Of a stretch of DNA of 64,000 bases, positions 53,396-64,000 are shown one piece after another. The notes under the pieces were generated by a model. That model ran no database searches and had not been told where the DNA came from. It worked only from the letters and a program-made list of their open reading frames with translations. Both the position numbers and the translations under genes were made by a program. Source of the DNA: Malania oleifera (Eukaryota > Streptophyta > Magnoliopsida > Santalales > Ximeniaceae); the NCBI RefSeq assembly GCF_029873635.1, contig NC_080421.1, positions 41,273,120 through 41,337,119 of the forward strand, given 5' to 3'. The first letter of the stretch is position 1. Each line of letters opens with the position of its first letter.

Positions 53396-53951
53396 GATAT
53401 TACCCTTCAAGGATGACTTAGATGGTAAATTTAAGGCTCTTCTAATTAAATGATCAAAAATTTGAGTTTTGAGAATTATTAACTTTCGTTTGAGATAATA
53501 TTTTAATATTTAAATAGAGAAGAGTCGAGTAACAGGACCATAATTTCTTTCTCATGTATGTTTTTTTAACATATTTTAAAATATTATCTTATTTTTAGAA
53601 AAATAAAATATTTACTTTATAAGTAATTTAGTGAATATAAATCATATTTCGAAATTAATATATAATTTAATATTCATGATTGATGATTTGCAAGGACGAG
53701 TGATAGAAGGAAAGAGGGGAATTGGATCCATGGGGGGAGTTTGGAGAGAAAGGCTATGATTTGGGATTGGATGGCTTCAATCAATCAATTAGAAATTAGA
53801 AAGGGGCATTTCAACTGCTATGTACAGAAACCGTTAAACGCAAGAGCTCCCCGCTTCCCTTCGTTTTCCCAGGCTCCCCCTCCCTTCTCTCTCCCTGTCT
53901 CACCAGATTAGCAAGAACCCAAGGAATGCTGTAGCATCTGCGATTTCTCCG
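53396..53951 (+). promoter_or_regulatory. Upstream region and leader of the TBC gene
   Basis: The stretch 53690-53950 is less AT-rich and ends in a CT-rich leader (CTCCCCCTCCCTTCTCTCTC, 53873 on), as is common in plant 5' UTRs. No clear TATA box was found at a fitting distance. The boundary between promoter and leader is not determined. Confidence 0.4.
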
Positions 53952-54006
53952 ATGTCAGATTTTTTATCTGATCTCAAAGCTCGGGTAGAGGTAACAATAA
54001 TTCCCA

Positions 54007-54051
<45 letters not shown>

Positions 54052-57000
54052 ATGCATGTATGTATGTATGTATGTCTGCAAGCAGAGATGTCTATGATCT
54101 TACAGCAATGAGATTGCAAGTAGTTACTAGCCGCTTCAGTGAGTTAACAACTACCGATTATTTGTTTTTTTTTTTTAATTTATTTTTTGTTTCTTCTGTT
54201 TTATGTTTTTGCTTTTGATACGCCTCATCTTGTGAAAGGAAAAATAATGCAATTTTGGTTTCTGTTGTTCTGATTCAATTGGGCATTGCAGTTGCAAATT
54301 TTGGTTTTAAATGTTTAGGGGTGTTCGTGGCCAAAAAATAAAAAAAAATAGAGAAATTTCCTGAATGAACGCTGGGAATTTGATTTTGATTGAGAAGTGG
54401 GAATCCTTTTTTTTTTTTTTTTTTTACAAAGGTGAGAATTGGGAATCTTGGGAATATTCAAGATACTGCTTCTATTTTGAAATCTGACGATTTTGATAAA
54501 ATGATAGATTTTGGTATGCATATGCAATATATGGGCCTGGTCTGTAATATTTATAACAGATTGGTAAATCTATGTTTTGTTTTCTTGTAAGATAAACATG
54601 ATATAATGCTGCTTATTGGTGGGTATACTTTATGCTCTGGCGTTTCACAATTTTGGTTTTCTCAGACGGAAAATTGATTTGGCTGGTTTGACTGGGTGCT
54701 TATTTTTAGGCTCTGGCAGGGATTCTTACGAATCAGTCTGCATCAGGGGAGGTGGATACATACTATCCAATCAAATCAGAATGTCAAGATGACGTCCCAA
54801 AGATCCGGTTTAGGCCCAGGGTATGCAAACATATTTCTCTTCATTTTGATGACCTAACTTATTAAATTTATAATGGTTACCTGTTATCCCATTCAGAGTA
54901 AATTGTTAGTGTTTTTTTTTTCTCACCTCCATACTTGTATAACTTCTCATGGCTGTGGACTACTTGTGCTTACTAGAAAAGATAAATAATATTTATTAGA
55001 ACAAAAGGACATATGGAATTAGAAGTTTAATATAAGGTCATAATTTTTTGCGATTATATTGAACCATCAGTGTTTTTGTCGACTTAAATTTTACTTTGTT
55101 TGTAGAAGATATTTTGAAAGCTTGACCATAACATGTCTGAAAAGAAAAGAAGGGTTTGCAATTTTTTTTTTTCAGCTGTAGTACTTTTTGCAGATTAATC
55201 ATGGCATCTTGAATTTGTTTGATTTCTTTAGCTGAAAAAAAGACATTATCTTCTTGTTCCATCTTTTTCAGGTAGGAAAAACTCTTAGTGAAAGAAAATG
55301 GAATGCTGCATTCCATCACGATGGTAGTTTGGATATAGCAAAAGTGCTTAGGCGGATCCAAAGAGGGGTACATTCTTTTTGTTATCTAGCTGTGTGCGTG
55401 CAAACCTGCATATATACTTATTTTGAGTGATGTCTATCATGTGTTTTGTCTTGTTAACGAAACAAATTTTAATTTTGTTCACTTAACAGCACATATTCCA
55501 TTGTTAGTGAGTCTCTTGAAACCAACCGAGTCCATTATTAGAGTCTTAGTGTTGTTTGTATGCTTTGTTTCATTAAGAAGGCTTCAATTATCAATTTTAT
55601 TCATAAGGTTGATGGGTGCTTCAGCCCGACCACTAGGCACATGTTCAAATCAAAGAAACAGGCTCTCCAAAATGTGGAGCTAAGGCTTCATATATTATGC
55701 CCTTCCCTGAGGCTCAATGTGGTATGCAGCCTGTGAACTAGGCAATATCCTTTGTGAGTTTGATGAACATATAATCATACAAGTCTATATTGGTTAGAAA
55801 AAAACATCTAAGCATTGTTTTGAAATTAAAAAAAAAAAACATTGAATTAATGACCCAAGACAATTAAACAAGAATTGGCTAACAAACATTTGGAACAATA
55901 ATTAGGAAGAAAGTAGTTTTGCATGGAAAGAATTTTGCAAAAATTTGCTACAAGCAATATCACTCTAGTCCATTAAATTTAGTTCTTAAATGTGAATGTC
56001 AAATATTTTTATTAATTATTTCAAAATTAATACTAGAAATTTTCATACAATATTTTCATTATCCATTATTATCCTCACTGCCAAAATAAATAAAATGCTT
56101 ATACATATTCACAGCACAATCTTTGTGTTTGTGTGCATGCATGCATGTGGTGGAGGAAGATCTTTTCCAGCATAGTGGATTCTTGAATGAAGCATAACTT
56201 CTCATGATCAGAACTTCAAGCAACAGATTTTAAAGCGAATCTTTTAGTTAAAGTGTCATCTTTGGATGTGGCATGTGTAGATAAACTTTTTATTTTTCAA
56301 TTGGCTGGTCTTTGGACAAAGCAAATGGTAGTGGTGCTAGTGTAAAATTTGTCAAGTCATTATGGCATCAATCCTAATGCTAAAGTTGTTAGATAAAGGT
56401 GTAATATTGGGTTGATACTCCCTTTCGCATATGAGCCCTGTCTTACTCAATGCATTAAATTTCTAAAGAAGGGGGGATATGGTTCCATCATTTGAACACT
56501 AGACCTTGAGGCCATAATGGCTCATATGCCCTGCCAAACAACCACTTGATCTAAAAGTTTAAGCTCTGCAGAATTGGGCCAAACAATGTACATCAAGCTA
56601 TCCAACACTCCATCTCACTTGAAAACTTTGTATCATGTGCAGAGGTGACAAACTGCATTATAGCAAACATAATGGGAGAGCAAACACATATCAAAGGCCT
56701 CAACCTAAGACCCAGAAGCAGAGTTTTAATACCATGTTAGACCACCATAAGCCAACGGCTTAGGTTACTGAGGTGAAACAGTGGTTTAATAATATAAATT
56801 TTGAAGTGGTTTGCCTCCTTTATGATGCCATTTGAAATATGAACTCCTTAAATCTATTAGGCGAAGAGTGTCTAAATGTTAGCAAGCAGGTTGGTCATGG
56901 CAAAAAATGCCTACTGATTCTCTTTAATCTTCTAGTTCTAGAAGAGGCAGTATATATTTTTAGAGTTATGGAATGTATCTTGAAGTGGTCATTATGAAGA

Positions 57001-60000
57001 ACGAATTTACCATTTGGTTCTATGGGTAAGAGGCATGCTTTATATACAAGATTATATTGGAGATTTTATTCCTTTGTATTCTTCACCTTATTCTTCATTC
57101 CTTCTTTTGCAAAAGTTTCCTTCGAGTAGAAGTCCTTGTCCTTTTATTTTCTTATCTCAATAAATTTTGTTGCTGTGAAGTAAAAGTCTGTAATGATTTT
57201 GGAGAATTTACAGTTCCAAGAAACATATGATCATTTAGAACTCTTTAAAGAAGAAAATTGTCTGGTTGATGATTGTGTTCTTCTTTAACAAATTCTTTGC
57301 GAAATGAGATTGTCAATACCTCAATGAAACGATGTTTCATGGGGTTCACCACAGCTAAGGCCAAAACTGGTTAATTTGCTTATATAGAAATTAGCATTCT
57401 GATGTAGACCTCTTTGAAATAGAAGGAGAGCTTAGGCACAACGGTAAGGTTGTCGCCGTGTGAAGGTGTGGAAACAGCCTCTTGCAAAAATGCAAGGTAA
57501 GGCTGCGTACTATAGACACATTGTGGTCTGCCCCTTCCCCGGACCCCGCATACACGGGAGCTTTTTGCACCGGGCCCTTTATGTAGACCTCTTTGAAATA
57601 GTAATTTTTGTCTAGTCAGGGACTGTCCTGAAATAGTTCTTGGCAGAATGAGATCATTGATGGCCAATATCTCAATGAACTTTCATGGTTTTACTAGCCC
57701 AAGCCCTTAAATTTTTTATTTTTTTAGTTTTAAAATTAACTGTATTGTTACTCTTACTATTATACCCTTTTAGTTGATGGAGAAGATCAACAGTTACAGG
57801 GACATTTAGATACTCAAAAGCTCCTTTCTATTTTTAGTAGATTCTGATTCAGATTGAATCAGGCAATTGAAAAATAAGGTTGTGTGTGCTGTGAAACCTT
57901 TTAAATTAATTTGTCAAGTTACCTATCCATATTTTGAGAATGTTATTAAATGGTAATCTGAGAATGCTGAGGTGTTTTCCCCGAATATAAGAAGCAAAAG
58001 ATGATGATTAAAAACCGTCAGCGTTTGTTTAACTAATAGTAGAGATATCATTTTTGCTATTATTTTGTTCCTTGTTCTTTCTACCTCCATTTCCCACCTC
58101 TCCCAAAATAGAAGAGTCAAGTGATGTCAGTACGCGGGCCCTTTTTTAAATACCAGAAGAGCATTATGTGGCTCGATGTATCATTGTTGTCGCCATTGTA
58201 ATTTCCTTGACACCATTCTTTTAAAAAAAAAAAAAAATCTAAAAGCACATATTTTTTTGTTAAACTTGAAACAACTATGCTGAAAATCTATTCAAATTTT
58301 GGTGTGCCACTGCCATCAAAGTAGTCATGAATTCTACTGGATCAGTTCTGGGATTATTTTGAACTTTTTCTCAAATGCTCAGAGTCTGGCATTTAATTGA
58401 ATTTTTAAAAATCTTTTAGATTTGAAATGGATGTTTTTTTCATTGCTAAAGCAGTAGTGCTAATATCCAAATGAATTTGAATTTTTCTTGACTATCTCAA
58501 ATTCAAAATTGCTTTCTTTAAGCTATGAGGTTGTGTATTTTCATGTGTAGCAGTCTTTGCAGTTATCATAGACTTCCAGTACAACACACAAAATATCTTA
58601 GGCAGTTAATTTATTGTTTCTTTTTTAAAAAATTTAATGACTCTTTAATTTAGTGGAATAGAACCCTCGAATCCTCTTTCATTATGCACCTGAATTTTGT
58701 GGAGTTTGATATTTAATTAAATCGGGAGGGTGTTATGTCAAATTACATGTGTTCTAAGAGAAATACCATCAAAACTTGCTCATTTATGGCTGTTATCGTG
58801 GTGATGCCATTCTTTTTTCTCCATCACTTCACCAACATGGCCAGACCGAAATCACTGCTATTATAACTTCCATTACCATCCCCTTGTCATTTGAGCTGTA
58901 TGAGAAATTTTTCTTTGTCCTTTGATTTCAAGCTCACCTTCAGTAAATTAGTACAAAAAAGAACTTCAACTTGTCATCGTAGGGAAATTTATGGCCCGCT
59001 GGAACTGGTGCATTTACATTGCTAGCTAATTAATCAAATGCCATCTATGTTTGTTCTGGTGCAGTAGTATGGAGTTCCGTTAAGACTCTTATAGTCTGAT
59101 CTAGTGGTTGATTTTCCATGATGCCTTCTGCAATCTTCTCTTTGACCGTATATCTGGTTCCCTAATCGAAATTCAGTGAATTAATTTCTTGTTTTATATG
59201 CACTCTAGGGTGTTCACCCATCAATCAAAGGGGAAGTCTGGGAGTTTCTGTTGGGTTGCTATGATCCCAATAGCACCTTCAGTGAACGGAATCAGCTCAG
59301 GCAGCACCGGAGGTAATGTTATCTTTTGAAAACATGTGGAATGTAGCACAACAATTTCAAAGTCAAGTGGTTAAGGCAGTCAAATCTACTGGCCCACTTT
59401 TCAATTTTCCAAAGGAACTAGGAGGCTTGTGATATTTTTTTGTCTAACCACTGCAGTAGTAGGTGATGGATTTATGTTTTGAAGTACGATGGTGAATTTT
59501 TTAGAAAATTTTAGCATGCTAGTTTTTTTTTCTATAATTATTTTATTACTATTATTTTTATTATTTTATTTTATTTTATAAACATCGCGTGCTGTTTTGA
59601 AGGCAATAACATATTTTTTAGAAAATTTTTGCATGCTATTTGACCTTTTTTTTAAAATTGCTACAACATGGCATGCTGTTTGCTTGAGCTGGATAATTAA
59701 ACTCCATGGGCCATGTTCATTTTTTTGGTGTTGCTATTGATCTAACACTCTTTTAGTAGCCACTTCTCTGCTATTCTCTGCCTCCTCCAGTTAGTAAGTG
59801 TGTGTTTATATTACATCAATTGCATCTATCTTAGGAAACTGTTTGAGACATGGAAAGCTAAATGTCAAAAGATGGTACTGGTTATTGGTAGTGGAAGCAT
59901 TATTACAACACCTATCATCACTGAAGATGGTCAACCAATACAAAATATTTCAACGAGTGGTGGTCTACAGGATGAAAATGGAACCAGATCGACATCCTCC

Positions 60001-60088
60001 CCTGAATCCTCTTTAGGTCTTAAGGGACGTGTAGATGTTGAGACAGACAAGAAGGTGATTCAATGGAAGCTTCTCTTGCATCAAATTG
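53952..60088 (+). CDS. TBC-domain Rab-GAP (GYP7-like), first five exons only
   Basis: TBC proteins stimulate GTP hydrolysis by Rab GTPases in membrane traffic. Coding exons: 53952-53990, 54710-54820, 55272-55367, 59209-59312 and 59835-60088. All junctions are GT-AG and in phase, giving 201 complete codons. The start MSDFLSDLKARVE is the first ATG of the open exon 1. Key parts: RFRPRVGKTLSERKWNAAF (residues 46-64), DGSLDIAKVLRRIQRG (67-82), then GVHPSIKGEVWEFLLGCYDP, the start of the TBC domain, and QKMVLVIGSG and DKKVIQWKLLLHQIG near residues 190-201. The Arg-finger and Gln-finger motifs come later in the family and are not in the window. No stop or frameshift is seen, so the gene may be intact with exons beyond 64000. 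It could also have been cut by the copia insertions in intron 5. Confidence 0.88.
53991..54120 (+). repeat. (CT)n and (TGTA)n microsatellites in TBC intron 1
   Basis: A (TC)n run at about 54008-54048 is followed by GTAT/TGTA units to 54075. It lies close to the intron 1 donor and is non-coding. Confidence 0.8.
57423..57580 (+). mobile_element. Au-like SINE with a 21-bp target duplication, in TBC intron 3
   Basis: The 158-bp unit contains CACAACGGTAAGGTTGTCGC, GGAAACAGCCTCTTGCAAAA, GCAAGGTAAGGCTGCGTAC, CCCCTTCCCCGGACCCCGC and GCACCGGGCCCTTT, the typical order of the plant Au SINE. The two flanking copies of a 21-bp duplication (57402-57422 and 57581-57601) are identical. The stretch that normally holds the pol III B box (GGTTCGA) between GTGTGA and GTGGAAAC is missing, about 20 bases. 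It lies in the sense direction of the host gene. Confidence 0.85.
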
Positions 60089-60401
60089 GTATGTTTTTTC
60101 AGTACATAATTTCTTTTTCTATTTTTCTTTGTTTTTCGTTTGTTTGGTGGGAGTTATTTCTCTACTTAAAGGTTTTTATAAGTCATTTTATTTTGGAAAA
60201 TAGCATAGATTATTCTTACTCCACTTTTGTACTGCTTTTACTCCATCAAGTTGTTTTGTAAATTTCATTATGGCAGCCTATAATGGATCACATGTATGCA
60301 CAAGATGTTGGGAAAGTATGTGTAGATTAATCTGTCCATTTTAAATGCAATAAAATCAACAAGATTATATATCAAAACAAATAACATTTAAAATAAAATA
60401 A

Positions 60402-60942
60402 TGGAGCTTGACTTGTGAGTCACAGGATTACCATTGTCCTAAAGATGGTATTGCCTCCTTATGTGCGGGTGATATCGGCAAATGCCATCTCCAAGATAAA
60501 ACCCAGGTTTTCTTGCAACGGTCTCGTTCTATCGACATGTCAATAAAGAGATGGGGTGAACAATCTAGATCGATGCTCAAATATAAATAATATAAAGTAT
60601 GAAATCAACAAGAGAGAAGAAGAAGAAGAGAGGAGATGATATGTGTATGTTTTCTTGTGCTGACACTATCTCCTTATATAGAGATACAAACATCCCTTCA
60701 TCAAAGAAGACATCTCTTGGAAGACACCTATTATGAAAAGGTATCTCTTGCAGAACGAGATAACCTTGAAATAATACCTATTAGAATGGGCACGTTTAGA
60801 GAGTAAAAACAATACCTATTGGTGATTTTTGAATAGGTATCTTTAATACCTATCAGAATAGGTACTTCTTATATAAAATTGTAAACTAAAATATGGATAA
60901 TTTTGAGAACTTTTGGAACTTATCTAAAATTTCCAACAATCC
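60402..60942 (-). repeat. Copia-type LTR D in TBC intron 5
   Basis: The right edge is clear: CCAACA at 60937-60942, i.e. TGTTGGAAATTT on the coding strand, preceded there by the polypurine tract CTTGTGGGGGAT (60954-60943). U3 contains AATACCTATT / AATAGGTATT words (60727-60866), followed by the TATA box CTATATAAGGA (60682-60672). The left edge is not determined; 60402 is a guess from a TGGAGC start after an A-rich stretch. The orientation means the rest of the element lies to the right. Confidence 0.6.
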
Positions 60943-61689
60943 CCCACAAGTTTTAAAACTTCAAAAAACAATAACAAATGATAAAATATGTGTATATATA
61001 AGAAAATAATATTATTAGGCAATAAATACTATGCAATGAGCATAGGTGTCTTTTGACTTTAAACCTTGCTTAGTGTTGATTGCTTCCATTTGAGGGAACC
61101 GTAATGGACTGAAGCCTTGAATTAGGTCCCTTAACCAAATTTCAACAAATCACACACAGTACCGACCATAGGACTTGTTCACGGGTTGCCGCTTTTAAAA
61201 GCCATGCGCTCAATCTTGATTCTCATTAGTCTATAAGGATAAGCCCAATCCTATAGTCACAGCCTTATGGCCACCATCACTAGGTGAGTCCTCCAACGGT
61301 ATATGTGTGACATACTTAGCAAGAATTCTTTCCTTTGGGCTCATTTAGGGATAAACCCTTCCTCATTGCCACTTTATAAGCACACTCATCATAGTGATGG
61401 GGAGGAGACACGTTCCTATAATAAATAATGTGCTTGTTTATGAACCACGCTTCTATAGGTTGTTTCTGCCCATTGAACTTCCTTCTGGGATCTCCAATCA
61501 TAGAGGTTGAGTTTCTCCCATTGGTGGTCCTATGGGCTATCCTCATTTCCCTCGATGAATCATTGATGCCCCTTTTGGGCTATTGCATGTAGTACTACTA
61601 ATTGCTAATAATTCGTCAAAATATATCAATTTGAATATTTAAAATTCAACCCCCACAATTTTGAGAATTATATACCATGTACTTCAAAA
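60943..61689 (-). other. Internal, non-coding part of copia D
   Basis: Sequence between the LTR D polypurine tract and the LTR of copia E. No recognisable pol domain was found. One open stretch (61546-61316) has no family match that I know. It probably is the 3' untranslated part of D, interrupted by E. Confidence 0.4.
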
Positions 61690-64000
61690 TACATAAGTAT
61701 GCAAAAGCACGTTCTAAATTGTTGTAAAGTTAGAGATGGAGGAGAGAAGAAGAGAAGGAGAGAAGAGAAGAAGAGAAGAAGGGAGGAAAAAATTTATCGG
61801 CAGTTTCCTGAAGTCTTTGTATAGCTCCAAGTCTGCCGCCATATATTATTAATAATAATAAAGTATTTAAGGACAAAAATACCCCCATTAACACAACTTA
61901 ATTACTAAAATAACATATTCTCTTCTAACACTCCCCCTCAAGCTGGAGGTGTGTAAATATTACCTAACCCCTGCTTGTAACAAACTTTAGAAAAGGCGGG
62001 CTTAAATAAAGGCTTTCTAAAAACATCACCTAACTAATTGACAAATTGCTCAAAGGTAGTCCTCACAACCTTCTTCAACATAGCATCCCTCGCAAAATGA
62101 TAGTCGAGTTCCATGTGCTTTGTCCTCTCACGAAATACTGGATTGCTAGCAGTATAAATGGCAGCTTCATTATAACAGAACACATCTATTGGCTTCGTTA
62201 CCAAGAATCCCATCTCTGACATAAGAGGCTTCAGCCATATGAGCCCACTTACAGTATGAGCCATAGCTCGATATTCTGCTTAAATAGTAAATCTTTCTAC
62301 GCCAAGTAACAAGATTACCTCCAAAAAATGTACAATATCTAGTAGTAGACCTTCAATCATCAAAAGATCTAGCCCGATTGACATCAGAGTATCTTACAAT
62401 CTCACAATTTCTATTACATTTATATATCAAACCTTTGCTGGGAGAGCCTTTGAGATACTACAAAATCCTATAAAAATCATCCCAATGTGGTTTGGGATTT
62501 TCCATAAACTAACTCACCACCCCCACTACAAAAGATATGTCAAGTCTAGTGACAGTCAAGTAGATCAACTTGCCAACCAACTGCCTATTTCGATGTTTGT
62601 ATTCAAAGTTCGGTCCAACATCCCTAGACAACTTCACATTGGGATCCATAGGAGTATCGACTAGTTTAGCTTTGAACAAATTAGTCTCGCTTAGCGAGTC
62701 CAATGTATATTTTTGCTGAGATAGATTTAACCTTTTCCTACACTGTACAATCTCAATATTAAGAAAGTAGCGCAGATTACCCAAGTCTTTGATTTGAAAT
62801 TTTTCTTGAAGCCACTGAGTAACATCTGCAATACCACCATGGTTGCTGCCAATGATGATGATGTCATCAATATAAACTACTAGTAGTACCACACCTATCT
62901 CCATTTTGTGCCACATGCAGAAACTACAACACTAAATTTGTCAAACCAAGCTCAAGGGAGATTGTTTAAGACCATAAATGGCTTATGCAACCTGCATACT
63001 TTACCATCCTCCCCTTCAGCAACATACCCAAAAGGTTGCTTCATGTATACCTCCTCCTGCAAATATTTGTGCAAAAAGACATTCTTCACATCCAACTGAT
63101 ATAAGGTCTAATCAAAATTAACTGCCAAAGAGATCAATACACAAGCATAATATAATTGAGCAACCGGAGAGAAGGTCTCAAAATAATCAGTACCATGCAT
63201 TCAGGCGTGCCCTTTGGCAACCAACTGAGCCTTAAGTTGCTCAATAGAGTCGTTAGGAGGATATTTGATGGTGTAGGTCCAATGACACCTAACCAACTCT
63301 TTACTAGGAGGAAGATCCACCAAGTCCCATGCCCCTTGAGTAGTCAATGCATCCATTTCTACATCCATTGCATGCTTCCACCCAAGGTTAGTAAGTGCTT
63401 TGACATGTGAGGATGGGATAGAAACTGAGGAAATAGATAAGGAAAAGAATTCATAGGACTAGGAAGGTGAAGAACTGAAACATAATGAGTGATAGGATAA
63501 GCTACTAAGGATGGTTGAGCACATGTTTGAATACCTTTCTAGTGAGCAATGGGCAAATCCTAGTCACATTGGGATGGATCTCCATAACCAAAAGTTGGAA
63601 TAGTGATTGGCAGAGGAGGCGCCTGCATGGTGGTAGATATGTATGTGCTTGCTTTCTGTCATTCTTAAACCTTCAATTGTTTCTCAGAATTAGTAACTAA
63701 TGGATTTGGATTTCTAAAGAGGGTTAAGGGTAGGAATAGGAGGATCAACACAAGAGGGAGAACCATAAATCGTTGATGGAATCAAAATAGGTTCATCTAA
63801 GGAGAACCTGACACTGGAAAAATAGGGTGCCCCTCCCCTTGAAAAAGGTAACATCAACACTAACATTTCCTACAAATGTGGGGATTATAATTTCTATATC
63901 CTTTTCTGAGTTCTCGAGTACCCAACAAGGACATATTAACAGCACGAGGAGAGAACTTGTCCTGATCAGTATGTGGAATATGAACAAAACATGTGCACCC
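61690..64000 (-). mobile_element. Copia E, 3' half, running off the window
   Basis: The LTR ends at 61930 (TTCTAACA, coding strand TGTTAGAA) directly before the polypurine tract CTTGAGGGGGAG (61942-61931). Its outer edge is near 61690 (approximate). To the right follow RNase H, RT and the end of integrase on the minus strand, so the 5' half and other LTR lie beyond 64000. Confidence 0.75.
62034..64000 (-). pseudogene. Copia E pol pseudogene (integrase end, RT, RNase H)
   Basis: Minus-strand order: the integrase C-terminal zone (63990-63880: CFVHIPHTDQDKFSPRAVN, then LLGTRE); a variable linker; RT start (63350-62950, QLDVKNVFLHKYLQEEVYM); RT core (62916-62509, VVYIDDIIIIGSNHGG with the DD catalytic pair, KDLGNLRYFLNIEI and LVGKLIYLTVTRLDI); and RNase H (62264-62034, RTKHMELDYHFARDA). 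In-frame stops and frame changes occur near 62280, 62510 and 63110. The lineage looks close to the short-LTR Ale group, but I am not certain. Confidence 0.8.

Noticed and set aside
55423-55683. Open frame in TBC intron 3
   Set aside because: No family similarity, and it lies after a clear splice donor at 55368. Treated as intronic chance frame.
59800-60261. Open frame of 153 codons read as one continuous gene
   Set aside because: Only 59835-60088 is coding (exon 5 of the TBC gene). The frame before 59835 and after 60088 is intron read-through, shown by the AG acceptor and GT donor and by the loss of similarity.

Overview
The window is nuclear DNA of a plant, most likely a eudicot with a repeat-rich genome. 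Two spliced genes with GT-AG introns sit among Ty1/copia and Ty3/gypsy retrotransposons, a hAT DNA transposon, MITE-like elements, SINEs and LINE relics. There is no bacterial-style gene organisation, and I see no tRNA, rRNA or CRISPR array. The species cannot be named from the sequence.

Two host genes can be read through their splice sites. A complete 60S ribosomal protein L14 gene (134 codons, five exons, minus strand, 7123-13935) has a first exon whose coding part is only the ATG and a 6-kb second intron full of transposon relics. The 5' half of a plant TBC-domain Rab-GAP gene lies on the plus strand (exons between 53952 and 60088); its remaining exons are not in the window and intron 5 is loaded with copia sequence. 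The genes are head to head. From memory, the Arabidopsis orthologues (AT4G27090 and AT4G27100) are neighbours, so this looks like an old gene pair pushed about 40 kb apart by transposons.

Layout. 1-1017: 3' part of a copia LTR. 1018-6264: Tnt1/Tork-like copia, minus strand, broken. 7072-14144: RPL14 and its promoter; intron 2 holds an L1-type LINE relic, a 785-bp terminal-inverted-repeat element and two MITE-like elements. 14464-14835: SINE-like element. 15060-18375: hAT transposon. 19981-51267: a nest with gypsy A (Tekay/Del-like chromovirus, minus) as host. Gypsy B entered the gag of A (TSD GCTGA), and a SIRE-like copia with an extra envelope-like ORF entered the left LTR of B (TSD CATAC). 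One solo LTR entered the gag of A (TSD CAGGT) and another entered the 5' LTR of A (TSD TTTAC). 51520-52042: 5' end of a short-LTR copia. 52453-53379: RTE-type LINE tail. 53952-60088: TBC gene. About 60400-64000: two more copia elements, the second running off the window.

The most unusual signal is architectural. In six different LTR types here, U3 carries an array of a short type-specific inverted-repeat motif a short way upstream of the TATA box (TTCGTCGACGAA, GGCAGTCGCCTGCC, CCAGTCGGCTGG, CGGGCTACCGAA, AATACCTATT). In the SIRE-like element a second copy of its array lies directly upstream of the envelope-like ORF, which suggests a duplicated promoter cassette for that ORF. All retroelement coding regions here are broken by stops or frameshifts and are annotated as pseudogenes.
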